Of a DNA stretch of 11,179 nt, positions 1 to 7,113 are shown in pieces. A program made the translations under genes and the position numbers. The notes beneath the pieces were generated by a model. It ran no database searches. It saw only the letters and a program-made list of their open reading frames with translations, and was not told the DNA's origin. Origin of the DNA: Rhodoferax sp. (GTDB lineage Bacteria; Pseudomonadota; Gammaproteobacteria; Burkholderiales; Burkholderiaceae); contig JAIFMT010000027.1 of assembly GCA_020048295.1 (NCBI GenBank), forward strand, positions 1 through 11,179, written 5' to 3'. Every line of letters begins with the position of its first letter. Position 1 is the first letter of the stretch.

Positions 1-96
1 AGACGCATCCGCAGACTGATGAGAAAGCTCGGCCTTTGGGCGCTGGGACCCAAGCCCAACACCAGCAAGACGCCAAACCCCCGGCACCAGCTTTAG
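1..96 (+). pseudogene. IS3-family transposase (OrfB) fragment, truncated
   Basis: Frame 1 reads through from the window edge to a TAG at 94-96. It gives a basic segment (RRIRRLMRKLGLWALGPKPN, then TSK and a His-Gln pair) that resembles the stretch of IS3-family OrfB transposases just before the DDE catalytic core. In that family a sequence like YPYLLRG...TRPNQVW.TDITY should follow. Here the frame stops instead, and only a weak shifted echo (VAV...VTTP at about 111-145) follows, with no DDE core. The copy therefore looks decayed at its 3' side; its 5' side lies outside the window. The family call rests on remembered motif similarity in about 30 residues and is moderate. No terminal inverted repeat or target duplication could be identified. 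Confidence 0.5.
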
Positions 97-671
97 CTTA
101 TTCCACCCCGGTGGCTGTCCAAGCTACCGTGACCACCCCAATTGGGGCAACAGTGTGCCAAGCCACGGGTCCTGAAATGTCTTGTCTGCAATTGCGTCGA
201 TGTTCGAAAATACAGTGAGCCCGGTGGCTTCGGTACGCTGTGCGACACCACTGGTGGCAGCAGTTGCATCAAATTTCGCACCAAGTTGTCATCCATAGAT
301 GGGTTCAAATTACCCATTAGAGAACACACCGAACGATAAAAATTCGGCTGTTAAATGAACACGCCGCAAATTTGATCCCACAAATCATGGGCCGGTCTCG
401 GAGGCGGTACATCCACACCGTCACTCAAGAGGTAATGAGTAGCCATCCCCCGGCAAAGCCGGTTGCTTTAAATGGGTGAGCCGCTCAAAGCAGTTCAGCA
501 TGAGCGCTTTGCGCTACTGGTTGGGCAATCTTTCCAATCGCAATGGCTTTGCGTGGGTTTCGGGTGAGGCTGCGATTTAAATTTCCCCGGCATACGTGAA
601 CCGAAAAATGAGACATATCCGCCTCTAGCTCAATTCAGAAAAGTACTTGCAGCTACATTATAAAGAGTGAC
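97..671. other. 575-bp stretch without a convincing gene
   Basis: No reading frame here has a recognisable protein, a good ribosome binding site and reasonable length together. The first part (97-160) may be further decayed transposase sequence. The middle holds two short perfect hairpins (450-462 and 503-515). The rest, down to the stop codon of the hemerythrin-GGDEF gene at 672, is more A+T rich than the genes around it. I see no T-run terminator for the minus-strand operon that ends at 672. The region looks like a degenerate insertion site or intergenic debris. Confidence 0.6.
441..515. repeat. Possible REP-like hairpin pair
   Basis: Two short perfect inverted repeats lie close together: CCGGC-AAA-GCCGG at 450-462 and AGCGC-TTT-GCGCT at 503-515. 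The first is preceded at 439-442 by GTAG, the tetranucleotide that often stands 5' of the hairpin in REP elements mobilised by RAYT transposases. Between them, CAAAGC (486-491) can also pair with GCTTTG (506-511). Neither hairpin is followed by a T-run, so an intrinsic terminator is less likely. Whether this is a dispersed genomic repeat cannot be judged from one copy. Confidence 0.3.
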
Positions 672-1787
672 TTAAGGCTGCTGAATACTCGCTACAGCAT
701 TGCGGCCCCGATCCTTGGCCAGATACACGCCTTCATCGGCGGCCTTGAGCAAGGCTTCTGCCCCCCACTGCAGCGTTTTGCAAGCAGCCACGCCAATGCT
801 GACGCTGCCCTGCCATTGGCTTTTGCCTGCGGGCACGCGCAGTGCAGCGACTTCAGCGCGCACCTTTTCAGCCAGCAGCAGTGCACCTGACAGCGGCGTG
901 TTGCTGCAGATGATAAGAAACTCGTCGCCACCCAGGCGGCACACCATATCGTCGTTTCGCACCGCATCGCGCAGGCAGCGCGCCAGTTGGCGCAACACCT
1001 CGTCACCGGCATCGTGGCCATGGGTGTCGTTGATGGTTTTGAAGCCGTCGGCATCGATCATCATGCAGCCCAGCGTGGTCTGCTGGCACGACGCGTTGTG
1101 CCATTCGCGCTCCAGCACGCGCATGGCGGCGCGGCGGTTGGGCAGGCCAGTCAGCACGTCGGTCATGGCCATGGTTTCCAGGCGTTCGTTGATGTCGCGC
1201 AGCTCTTGTGTGCGCTGTGCAACCCGCGCTTCCAGCGATTGGTTGAGTTCGTGCAGTTCACGGCTACGCTGCGACAACTGGGCCACCAGCCGGTTCATCG
1301 CCTGCAACAGGGTGGCGGTAGCCGGGTCTCGGGTTTTTTGGTAGGCAGCAAAGGCTTCATCGGCCGAGGTGCCGGCCTGCGCTGCCTTGATCAGCCAGGT
1401 CATTAGCTGGTCGGAGCCGAGAATATGGTAGGCCAGCCAGTTGGTCAAAAAGCTCAGCAGCGCGCGCGATTCGTCAGGGCTGTCAATGGTGAGGCTGTGG
1501 TGCATGACCAGCACGTCCTGCAAAAACTGCGCGTGCTCACGTTTGTGGTGATCGATGTAGCGTGCGTCCATGCCAGAGCGCTCCATCAGTTCTTCCTCGT
1601 CCTGAAAATGGTAGGTGGTGTAGTGCTCCAGCGCTTGCAGCAACCGCTCGATTTCCTCGGGACTGGCACCTTGGGGTTGCGTCAAATGGTCGCCAAACTG
1701 GTTGATGATGTCCACCAGATAGTGGTGTTGCGCATCGACGGTGGGCAAGCCAGTCAAAAAGCAGGAATCCCAGCGAAACGCTTCCAT
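672..1787 (-). CDS. Bacteriohemerythrin-GGDEF diguanylate cyclase
   Basis: This 371-residue cytoplasmic protein has no membrane segment. Residues about 5-137 form a hemerythrin domain with the full di-iron ligand pattern: His21/22, His60 and Glu64 (HxxxE), His81 and His85 (HxxxH), His121 and Asp126 (HxxxxD). Residues about 160-205 are a Gln/Glu/Arg-rich likely coiled coil. A GGDEF domain follows (about 207-368) with the active motif GGDEF at 286-290 and the inhibitory-site motif RNDD at 277-280, exactly five residues upstream. The expected activity is synthesis of c-di-GMP from two GTP, tuned by oxygen or redox state at the di-iron site, as described for the Vibrio cholerae hemerythrin-DGC. 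The ATG start has an AAGG about 9 bases upstream. It is the last gene of a probable three-gene operon, 45 bp after the hybrid kinase. Domain calls are firm; the signal is inferred from the family. Confidence 0.95.
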   Translation of the reverse strand: MEAFRWDSCFLTGLPTVDAQHHYLVDIINQFGDHLTQPQGASPEEIERLLQALEHYTTYHFQDEEELMERSGMDARYIDHHKREHAQFLQDVLVMHHSLTIDSPDESRALLSFLTNWLAYHILGSDQLMTWLIKAAQAGTSADEAFAAYQKTRDPATATLLQAMNRLVAQLSQRSRELHELNQSLEARVAQRTQELRDINERLETMAMTDVLTGLPNRRAAMRVLEREWHNASCQQTTLGCMMIDADGFKTINDTHGHDAGDEVLRQLARCLRDAVRNDDMVCRLGGDEFLIICSNTPLSGALLLAEKVRAEVAALRVPAGKSQWQGSVSIGVAACKTLQWGAEALLKAADEGVYLAKDRGRNAVASIQQP

Positions 1788-1832
1788 AGATAAATACCTT
1801 GTTTGTGTTGTCGCACCGCGTTGCGCGGGCGC

Positions 1833-4235
1833 TCATGGCGCGGTTTTCAGTGGCAGCCACTTGGTTAGCGTGGCCCTGAGGGTGTCCAGGGCGATCGGCT
1901 TGGTCAAAAAGTCATCCATGCCAACGGCAAAACAGCGCTGCCGGTCTTCTGCAAACGCGTCGGCGGTCAGGGCGATGATGGGTACGCGGGGATGACCATG
2001 GCGGGCTTCCCACTGCCGGATGGCCTCGGTGGCGGTGTAGCCGTCCATCACTGGCATCTGGATGTCCATCAGAACCAAGTCCGGATTTTCGCCTGCCGTG
2101 ATGGCCTCCAGACCCTTTTGCCCGTTATCCACCAGCCGCATGTCGAGCCCGAGTTGCGTCAGCAAGGCCTCGATCACCATGCCGTTGACCAGGTTGTCCT
2201 CAACCACCAGAACCCGGCCTGCCAGTGGTGTGGCCTCAGTGGCTGATGCAGTGGCTGGCGCAGTGATGTCCGCTGCTGGCGTCGCGGCATCCGGCAGCGC
2301 CTGTGCGTTGGCTCCAAACGGCATCGGCTGGCTCGGGTCGTCGTCATCAGCCGCCACATCGACAACCCCCGCCCTGATGCAAAACCAGAAGCGTGAACCC
2401 TTGCCAGGTTCGCTGTTGACACCAGCATCGCCACCCATCAACCGAGCCAGGCTGCGCACAATAGACAAGCCCAGCCCGGAGCCACCAAATTTGCGCGTCG
2501 TGGAACTGTCGGCTTGCGAGAAGGGCTGAAACAACTGCGCCAGGCATTCCTGCGGAATGCCGGCGCCGGTGTCGCTGACCGCAAATTCCAGCACCGCCAT
2601 GTCGCCTTCGCGGCTGAGTTCGGCGCATTCAATGCGAACATGGCCCTGCTCGGTGAACTTGATGCCGTTGCCCACCAGGTTGGCCAGCATCTGACGCACC
2701 CGGTGCGGGTCAAGCAGGTAGCGCTGACCGCTGGGGCCAAGCCAGCGTTGTTCCAGCAGCAGCTGCTTGCTTTGGGCGGCGCTGGCAAATAGGGCTTGCA
2801 CTTCGCGCATCAGGCGCTCTGGCTGGGTTGCCTTGGCTTCTAGCTGGATTTTGTCGGCTTCGATCTTGGAAATATCCAGAATGTCGTTGAGCAGCGTCAG
2901 CAGTGTCTGGCCGGAAGACAAAATGGTTTTGGCGTAGTGCTGCACTTGCGCTGGCTTGAGCTGCGGCGTCAGCAGCATTTGCGCCATGCCCAGTATGCCG
3001 TTCATGGGCGTGCGAATTTCATGCGACATGGTGGCCAGAAAACGGCTCTTGGCCTGGTTGGCGGTCTCGGCCACCGTCTTGGCCTGCTGCAGTTCTTCAG
3101 CCGCCGCCCGCTGAGTTTCCAAGGCGCTCAAGTGGTCGTTGTATCCTTGCACCAGTTGTACGATTTCATCGAGCGCAGCACCGGCTTGCAACGCGCTGTG
3201 CTGCCCGTGCGGGTTGGCCGAAATCTGGCGAAAACCGTCCGACACGGCACGAATGGGCTTGACCACGGTGCGGCCAAAGTAGGCGGCCAGCACCACCATG
3301 CACAGCAAGGCCAGCGCCACCAGACCAAAGGTCAGCAGCGCCAGCCGGTTGACCTTTTGCGTCAGCATCTGGCGGGGTGAGATCACCGCCAGCAAGCTGT
3401 TGCGGTCTTGTTGCGCCGCCACGCGCAGCAGCACAGCTTCGCCGTCAAGCACCAGTTGCGAAACCGGCCTGGGGGCTTGCATCAGTTGCAGCAGCGCCGG
3501 TGACAGCGGCTGGCCGACACGCTGGCCATCCGAGTGCAGCGCGATGTTGCCCCGGCTGTCAATCTCCATCAACTGCGCTCCAGCAGGCAACGGCGCACCT
3601 TGCAGAAAACTGTGCATGATGCTGTTGTCCAGACTGATCACCAGCACGCCTACCACGTCAGACTGGCCGCTGGTGGGTGAAAAATGCTGAATCGCCCGCA
3701 CCACGGTGAGCACCCGGGGGTGTTTGGAGCGGGTGTTGAGGTTGTCGCGAATGCCGCGCCACAACACCGGTGTCTTGTCGCGACTGGCGTCGTCGAGGAA
3801 TTGGTTGACCAGCTTGGGGTTCACGGCGCTGACATTGAGCGTTTCCCCCACCTGGTAGCGCACCCCATTGCGGGCAAACACGTTGATCGACACCAGACCC
3901 TTGACACGCACATAATTGTTGAGCGCATAGCCCATTTGTGCCTGGGTGTCGAGCGCCTCAAAACTGTCGGCCGCATGCCCGGCGGTGTTGCGCAACGCCT
4001 GCCCGATGTTGGCATTGCCGGCAATATTGGCGGCCAGGTCTTCGATCTGATCCTGATAGAGCTTAAGGTAAGAAGAAAAACTTGCCAGCAGACGGGTGTT
4101 TTCTGTTTCAGCCTGCTCGATGATGATGCGCTTGGATACCTCAAACGCCGTGGTCCCCAGCAAAATCATCGGCAGCACCCCGGCCAGCAGCAAATAGGCC
4201 AACAACTTGGCGATGATGTTGAAACGCAACTTCAC
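1833..4235 (-). CDS. Membrane hybrid sensor histidine kinase (dCACHE-like, HAMP, HisKA, HATPase, REC)
   Basis: 800 residues. A first membrane helix (about 8-30), a periplasmic region of about 265 residues resembling a double-CACHE sensor, and a second helix (about 296-319) are followed by a HAMP-like linker. The HisKA box SHEIRTP has phospho-acceptor His405. The ATPase domain shows Asn523 in the N box, DTGAGI at 555-560 and GGSGLGLSI near 584-592. An Ala/Asp/Pro-rich linker (about 625-672) leads to a receiver domain with acidic Glu679/Asp680, phospho-acceptor Asp724, Thr757 and Lys779, all intact. The start codon is GTG; an in-frame TGA two codons upstream rules out a longer protein, and the Shine-Dalgarno is weak. 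It lies 66 bp after a binding-protein gene and 45 bp before the hemerythrin-GGDEF gene, an arrangement like LuxP-LuxQ. No Hpt domain is present, so the relay target is unknown. Automated annotation may label it LuxQ- or BarA-like. Confidence 0.95.
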   Translation of the reverse strand: MKLRFNIIAKLLAYLLLAGVLPMILLGTTAFEVSKRIIIEQAETENTRLLASFSSYLKLYQDQIEDLAANIAGNANIGQALRNTAGHAADSFEALDTQAQMGYALNNYVRVKGLVSINVFARNGVRYQVGETLNVSAVNPKLVNQFLDDASRDKTPVLWRGIRDNLNTRSKHPRVLTVVRAIQHFSPTSGQSDVVGVLVISLDNSIMHSFLQGAPLPAGAQLMEIDSRGNIALHSDGQRVGQPLSPALLQLMQAPRPVSQLVLDGEAVLLRVAAQQDRNSLLAVISPRQMLTQKVNRLALLTFGLVALALLCMVVLAAYFGRTVVKPIRAVSDGFRQISANPHGQHSALQAGAALDEIVQLVQGYNDHLSALETQRAAAEELQQAKTVAETANQAKSRFLATMSHEIRTPMNGILGMAQMLLTPQLKPAQVQHYAKTILSSGQTLLTLLNDILDISKIEADKIQLEAKATQPERLMREVQALFASAAQSKQLLLEQRWLGPSGQRYLLDPHRVRQMLANLVGNGIKFTEQGHVRIECAELSREGDMAVLEFAVSDTGAGIPQECLAQLFQPFSQADSSTTRKFGGSGLGLSIVRSLARLMGGDAGVNSEPGKGSRFWFCIRAGVVDVAADDDDPSQPMPFGANAQALPDAATPAADITAPATASATEATPLAGRVLVVEDNLVNGMVIEALLTQLGLDMRLVDNGQKGLEAITAGENPDLVLMDIQMPVMDGYTATEAIRQWEARHGHPRVPIIALTADAFAEDRQRCFAVGMDDFLTKPIALDTLRATLTKWLPLKTAP

Positions 4236-4301
4236 AAGTCAGTCCGTCGCCAGGATCGTGGACTCCATGCTGCCATCACTTGGGGCAAACGCCGCCGCTC
4301 A

Positions 4302-5291
4302 TCAAGGCGCGGATGCCGCCGTGACCAGCCGGGTGTCGATGATGGTGACCTCGGGCACGGTTTCGCCCCGGGTCAAGCGCAGCGCCAGGGCCACGCCCTG
4401 ATAGCCCTGCTCGGCCGCTTGCTGATCAATGGTGGCGACCATGCTGCCGGCCTTGATGGCGGCAATCGCCTCGCTCAAGGCATCAAAACCAGCCACTTTG
4501 ACTGCGCTGCGCTTGCTCTCAGTGAGGTATTTGCCAGCACCGATGGCCATCATGTCATTGGCAGCAAACAGCAGTTTGATGTTGGGGTGCTTGGCAAACA
4601 TCTGTTTGGTGACGGTATAGGCCTCGTCAATCTGCCAATTGGCGGTCTCTGAGGCCACCACCTTGATGGCCTTGTTTTCCTGCAAGCCGCGCAGCGCGCC
4701 CTGTGCCCGCTGACGGGCGTTGTCAGCGCTGCGAATGCCTTCCAGAATAGCGGCCTGGGTGGGGGCCGTGATGCCTTCGGCCAGAAACTTGCCTGCCTTG
4801 TAAGCGCCCGCCTCGTTATCCACACTGACAAACGGCACCGCGGGCAGCCCGGCCTGCTTGAGGCCGGCGATGTCGAGCCGGTTGTCGATGTTGACGATCT
4901 TGATGCCGGCATCGGCTGCTTTTTTGAGTGCCGGTATCAGCCGCAGCGAGTCGCCCGGGGCAATCACAATGGCGTTGACTTTGGCGGCTACCAGGTCGTC
5001 AATGAGCTGAATCTGCTGCTCGATGGAGGTCTCTTGCGCGGCCGTCTTGACCGTCAGGTTGATGTCCAGCTCTTTTTCGGCGCGACGCGCGCCTTTTTCC
5101 ATCTCGACAAAAAACGGATTGGTCAGGGTTTTCATGACCAGGCCAACTTCAACCTTGGCGGCTGGCACTGAGGCGGCAACGGCAGGCGCTGCTGTGGTGT
5201 TGACCGTTGGACCGCTGGACTGGCCGCAGCCAGCCAGACCCAAACCAATGGCCAGCGCAGGCAGCCAGCGATTACGAAGAAAATGACGCAT
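4302..5291 (-). CDS. Ribose/AI-2-type periplasmic binding lipoprotein, probable co-receptor
   Basis: 329 residues of the Peripla_BP_4 (RbsB/LuxP/LsrB-like) fold. The N terminus is a lipoprotein signal with lipobox LAGC, so Cys22 should be lipidated; a Pro/Ala-rich tether runs to about residue 45. Positions that match the RbsB sugar pocket by motif are Phe60/Phe61 (NPFF), Asp136 and Arg138 (IDNR), Arg193, Asn245 (AAND), Asp270 (GFD) and Gln290. This points to a pentose, cyclic polyol or AI-2-like ligand, but the ligand itself is not readable from sequence. A strong Shine-Dalgarno AAGGAG (complement of 5300-5305) supports the ATG. No permease or ATPase gene is adjacent. Instead a hybrid kinase with a large periplasmic domain follows, so a sensory role is more likely than transport. 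It could still feed a transporter encoded elsewhere. Confidence 0.9.
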   Translation of the reverse strand: MRHFLRNRWLPALAIGLGLAGCGQSSGPTVNTTAAPAVAASVPAAKVEVGLVMKTLTNPFFVEMEKGARRAEKELDINLTVKTAAQETSIEQQIQLIDDLVAAKVNAIVIAPGDSLRLIPALKKAADAGIKIVNIDNRLDIAGLKQAGLPAVPFVSVDNEAGAYKAGKFLAEGITAPTQAAILEGIRSADNARQRAQGALRGLQENKAIKVVASETANWQIDEAYTVTKQMFAKHPNIKLLFAANDMMAIGAGKYLTESKRSAVKVAGFDALSEAIAAIKAGSMVATIDQQAAEQGYQGVALALRLTRGETVPEVTIIDTRLVTAASAP

Positions 5292-5299
5292 TGCGAAAA

Positions 5300-5305
5300 C
5301 TCCTT
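5300..5305 (-). promoter_or_regulatory. Shine-Dalgarno of the binding-protein gene
   Basis: The complement reads AAGGAG, eight bases before the ATG at 5291-5289. It is the clearest ribosome binding site in the window and fixes this start. Confidence 0.7.
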
Positions 5306-5320
5306 AGTTGATTAACTATA
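5305..5320 (-). promoter_or_regulatory. Candidate -10 box and overlapping inverted repeat in divergent gap
   Basis: On the minus strand the complement of 5315-5320 reads TATAGT, one base from the consensus TATAAT. It would start transcription shortly before the AAGGAG site of the binding-protein gene. A perfect inverted repeat TAGTT-gatt-AACTA (5305-5318) overlaps it and could be an operator. No good -35 hexamer is visible at 16-18 bp, so an activator or another sigma factor may be involved. The whole divergent gap is only 38 bp, so any -35 for this promoter lies inside the start of the neighbouring plus-strand gene. Confidence 0.35.
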
Positions 5321-5329
5321 GCCCAAGCC

Positions 5330-5596
5330 ATGACACCCCCATTGCCAGAACCCGCAGCGCCGCCAGCCAAACAGATTCACAACCCATTGCATGGCATCAC
5401 GCTGGAGGCGATGGTGCTGGCCTTGTCGTCCCATTACGGCTGGGAGGGTTTGGCCCAGCGCATACCGGTGCGCTGCTTCAGCCATGAGCCCAGCGTCAAT
5501 TCAAGCCTGAAATTTCTGCGCAAAACGCCTTGGGCGCGCGACAAGGTGGAGGGGCTGTACCTGTTCATGCTGCGTGAGCAGCGCCGTGGCAGTTAG
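5330..5596 (+). CDS. VF530-family small DNA-binding protein (DUF2132)
   Basis: 88 residues. After a Pro/Ala-rich N terminus of about 16 residues comes the family signature: NPLHGITLE, HYGWEGLAQRI, then a VRCFSHEPSVNSSLKFLRKT segment and a PWAR.KVE...Y ending. This matches VF530/DUF2132, a small helical family named after a Vibrio fischeri protein with a solved structure and annotated as DNA binding. Its cellular role is not established. No Shine-Dalgarno precedes the ATG (the upstream bases are GCCCAAGCC), so translation may be weak or the message leaderless. It is divergent from the binding-protein operon across 38 bp and 68 bp ahead of the aldehyde dehydrogenase on the same strand. I see no functional link to either. 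Confidence 0.85.
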   Translation: MTPPLPEPAAPPAKQIHNPLHGITLEAMVLALSSHYGWEGLAQRIPVRCFSHEPSVNSSLKFLRKTPWARDKVEGLYLFMLREQRRGS

Positions 5597-5664
5597 AGAG
5601 AGGTGTTCAATCTGGCCGGGTTGGCGGGGCAGTCGCGTCGTTCCGACCTAAACTGAAAAGCGCC

Positions 5665-7086
5665 ATGAAACACCCCGCACTTCCCCCAAAAACACCGCTG
5701 GATGACGCGCTGGCGCTGCAGCGGCAAGCGTATTTTGCAAACCCGGTGCCAACGCTGCAAGAGCGCAAGGCCGACTTGCGCACGCTGCAGCGGTTTATCC
5801 GCGAGCATCAGGACGCGCTGTGCGACGCCATCAGCGCTGACTACGGTCACCGTTCGCGTCACGAGACACTGCTGGCCGAGGTGTATCCGGCGGTCAGCGG
5901 CATCGACCACATCCTGGGACACTTGCGCGGCTGGATGCGCCCGCAGCGCCGATCCGTCGATTGGCGCAGCTTTTTTGGTGCCAGCAACCGGGTGCTGGCC
6001 CAGCCGCTGGGCGTGGTCGGGGTGATCGTGCCGTGGAACTTTCCGCTCAATCTGAGCCTGGTGCCGTTGTCTTACATCTTTGCAGCGGGAAACCGCGCCA
6101 TGGTGAAGATGAGCGAAAACTCGCGCCACCTGGCGGCGTATCTGATCAGGCACATGCCAGCCTACTTTCCCCCCGAGAAGCTGCAGTTTTTTGACGAGAC
6201 CGGCGGTGTCGGCATTGCGTTTTCGCAGCTTAAATTTGACCATCTGCTGTTTACCGGCTCGGGGCAGACCGGCAAAGCCGTGATGGCCGCTGCGGCACTG
6301 AACCTGTGCCCGGTAACGCTGGAACTGGGCGGCAAGGCACCAGCCATTGTGTGCGATGACTTCCCGCTCAAGACGGCGGCCGAACGCATCTTGTTTGTCA
6401 AGCTGCTCAACGCCGGGCAGATTTGCACCACGGTGGACCACGCCTGGTTGCCAGCGGACAAAGTGGATGCGTTTGTTGACCTGGCGCGCAGCCTGGTGGC
6501 GGCGCGCTACCCGCAGCTTGACTCGCCCGACTACACCTCGATCATTGACCAGCGCGCCTTCGAGCGGTTGCTGGCGGCGCTGGAAGATGCCAGAAACCGT
6601 GGTGCGCGGGTGCTGAGCCTGCAGGACGGCCCAGCTTTTGACCGCGCCACACGCAAAATTGCCCCGCACATCGTGCTCGATGCCCCGCCTGACTGCCTGC
6701 TGATGCAGCGCGAGATCTTCGGCCCGATCCTGCCGCTGCGCACCTACGCAACGCTCGATGAAGTGATTGCCAGCATCAACGCCGGGCCGCGCCCGCTGGC
6801 GGTCTATCCGTTTAGCTACCGGCCGGGCACGGTGCAATACCTCATCGATCATGTGATGAGCGGCGGCGTGTCGGTGAACGATGCGCTGTTTCATGTGGGC
6901 CAGCACGACCTGCCGTTTGGTGGCGTCGGCGACTCTGGCATGGGGCATTACCACGGGCACGAGGGTTTTGAGACGTTCTCGAAAATGCGCCCGGTGTTTT
7001 ATCAGACACGCCTGAGTTCGATGCGGTTTCTGTGGCCGCCCTACGGCAAGATGGCTGAAACGGTGCTGAAGTTCCTGATTGGCTAG
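5665..7086 (+). CDS. Coniferyl aldehyde dehydrogenase-like (CalB-type) NAD(P)-dependent aldehyde dehydrogenase
   Basis: 473 residues, the usual length for the short, class-3-like aldehyde dehydrogenases that include CalB. Landmarks are PWNFP (123-127, Asn125 of the oxyanion hole), Lys148, the cofactor loop FTGSGQTG (196-203), general base Glu220 in LELGGK, catalytic Cys254 in NAGQIC, and EIFGP at 350-354. The C-terminal block LPFGGVGDSGMGHYHGHEGF (416-435) is typical of the CalB group. The expected reaction is oxidation of an aldehyde (coniferyl or a medium-chain or aromatic aldehyde) to the acid; actual substrate is not decided by sequence. Two bases around the cysteine vary from the common NAGQTCVAPDY motif (here ICTTVDH), which may affect substrate choice. 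The Shine-Dalgarno is weak. No other catabolic gene lies nearby. It ends 27 bp from the convergent GGDEF-EAL gene. Confidence 0.9.
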   Translation: MKHPALPPKTPLDDALALQRQAYFANPVPTLQERKADLRTLQRFIREHQDALCDAISADYGHRSRHETLLAEVYPAVSGIDHILGHLRGWMRPQRRSVDWRSFFGASNRVLAQPLGVVGVIVPWNFPLNLSLVPLSYIFAAGNRAMVKMSENSRHLAAYLIRHMPAYFPPEKLQFFDETGGVGIAFSQLKFDHLLFTGSGQTGKAVMAAAALNLCPVTLELGGKAPAIVCDDFPLKTAAERILFVKLLNAGQICTTVDHAWLPADKVDAFVDLARSLVAARYPQLDSPDYTSIIDQRAFERLLAALEDARNRGARVLSLQDGPAFDRATRKIAPHIVLDAPPDCLLMQREIFGPILPLRTYATLDEVIASINAGPRPLAVYPFSYRPGTVQYLIDHVMSGGVSVNDALFHVGQHDLPFGGVGDSGMGHYHGHEGFETFSKMRPVFYQTRLSSMRFLWPPYGKMAETVLKFLIG

Positions 7087-7113
7087 CCTGGCCACGGCCG
7101 ATGCAGGTTGGTC

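Noticed and set aside
93..339. Overlapping small open frames on both strands in the left region
   Set aside because: None has a ribosome binding site or a recognisable motif; the frames contradict each other and lie in likely decayed transposase sequence.
351..446. 31-codon minus-strand frame from ATG to TAA
   Set aside because: The composition is protein-like (a Pro-Pro-Pro and a DLWDQI segment), and it could be a gene remnant. It is very short, overlaps no known family I recognise, and the upstream frame closes within a few codons.
3684..4652. 322-residue plus-strand open frame
   Set aside because: It spans the ends of two clear minus-strand genes and the gap between them. Its product is His/Gly/Gln-rich with no domain.
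5593..7095. 500-residue open frame on the minus strand
   Set aside because: It lies antisense to the aldehyde dehydrogenase, which has every catalytic motif. The antisense product is Arg/His/Gln-rich with no recognisable domain, a usual shadow in G+C-rich genes.
7081..7113. Palindromic GGCTAGCC and nearby GGCC repeats between convergent genes, considered as a terminator
   Set aside because: The palindrome has no loop or T-run and overlaps the stop codon of the aldehyde dehydrogenase; it cannot be supported as an intrinsic terminator.
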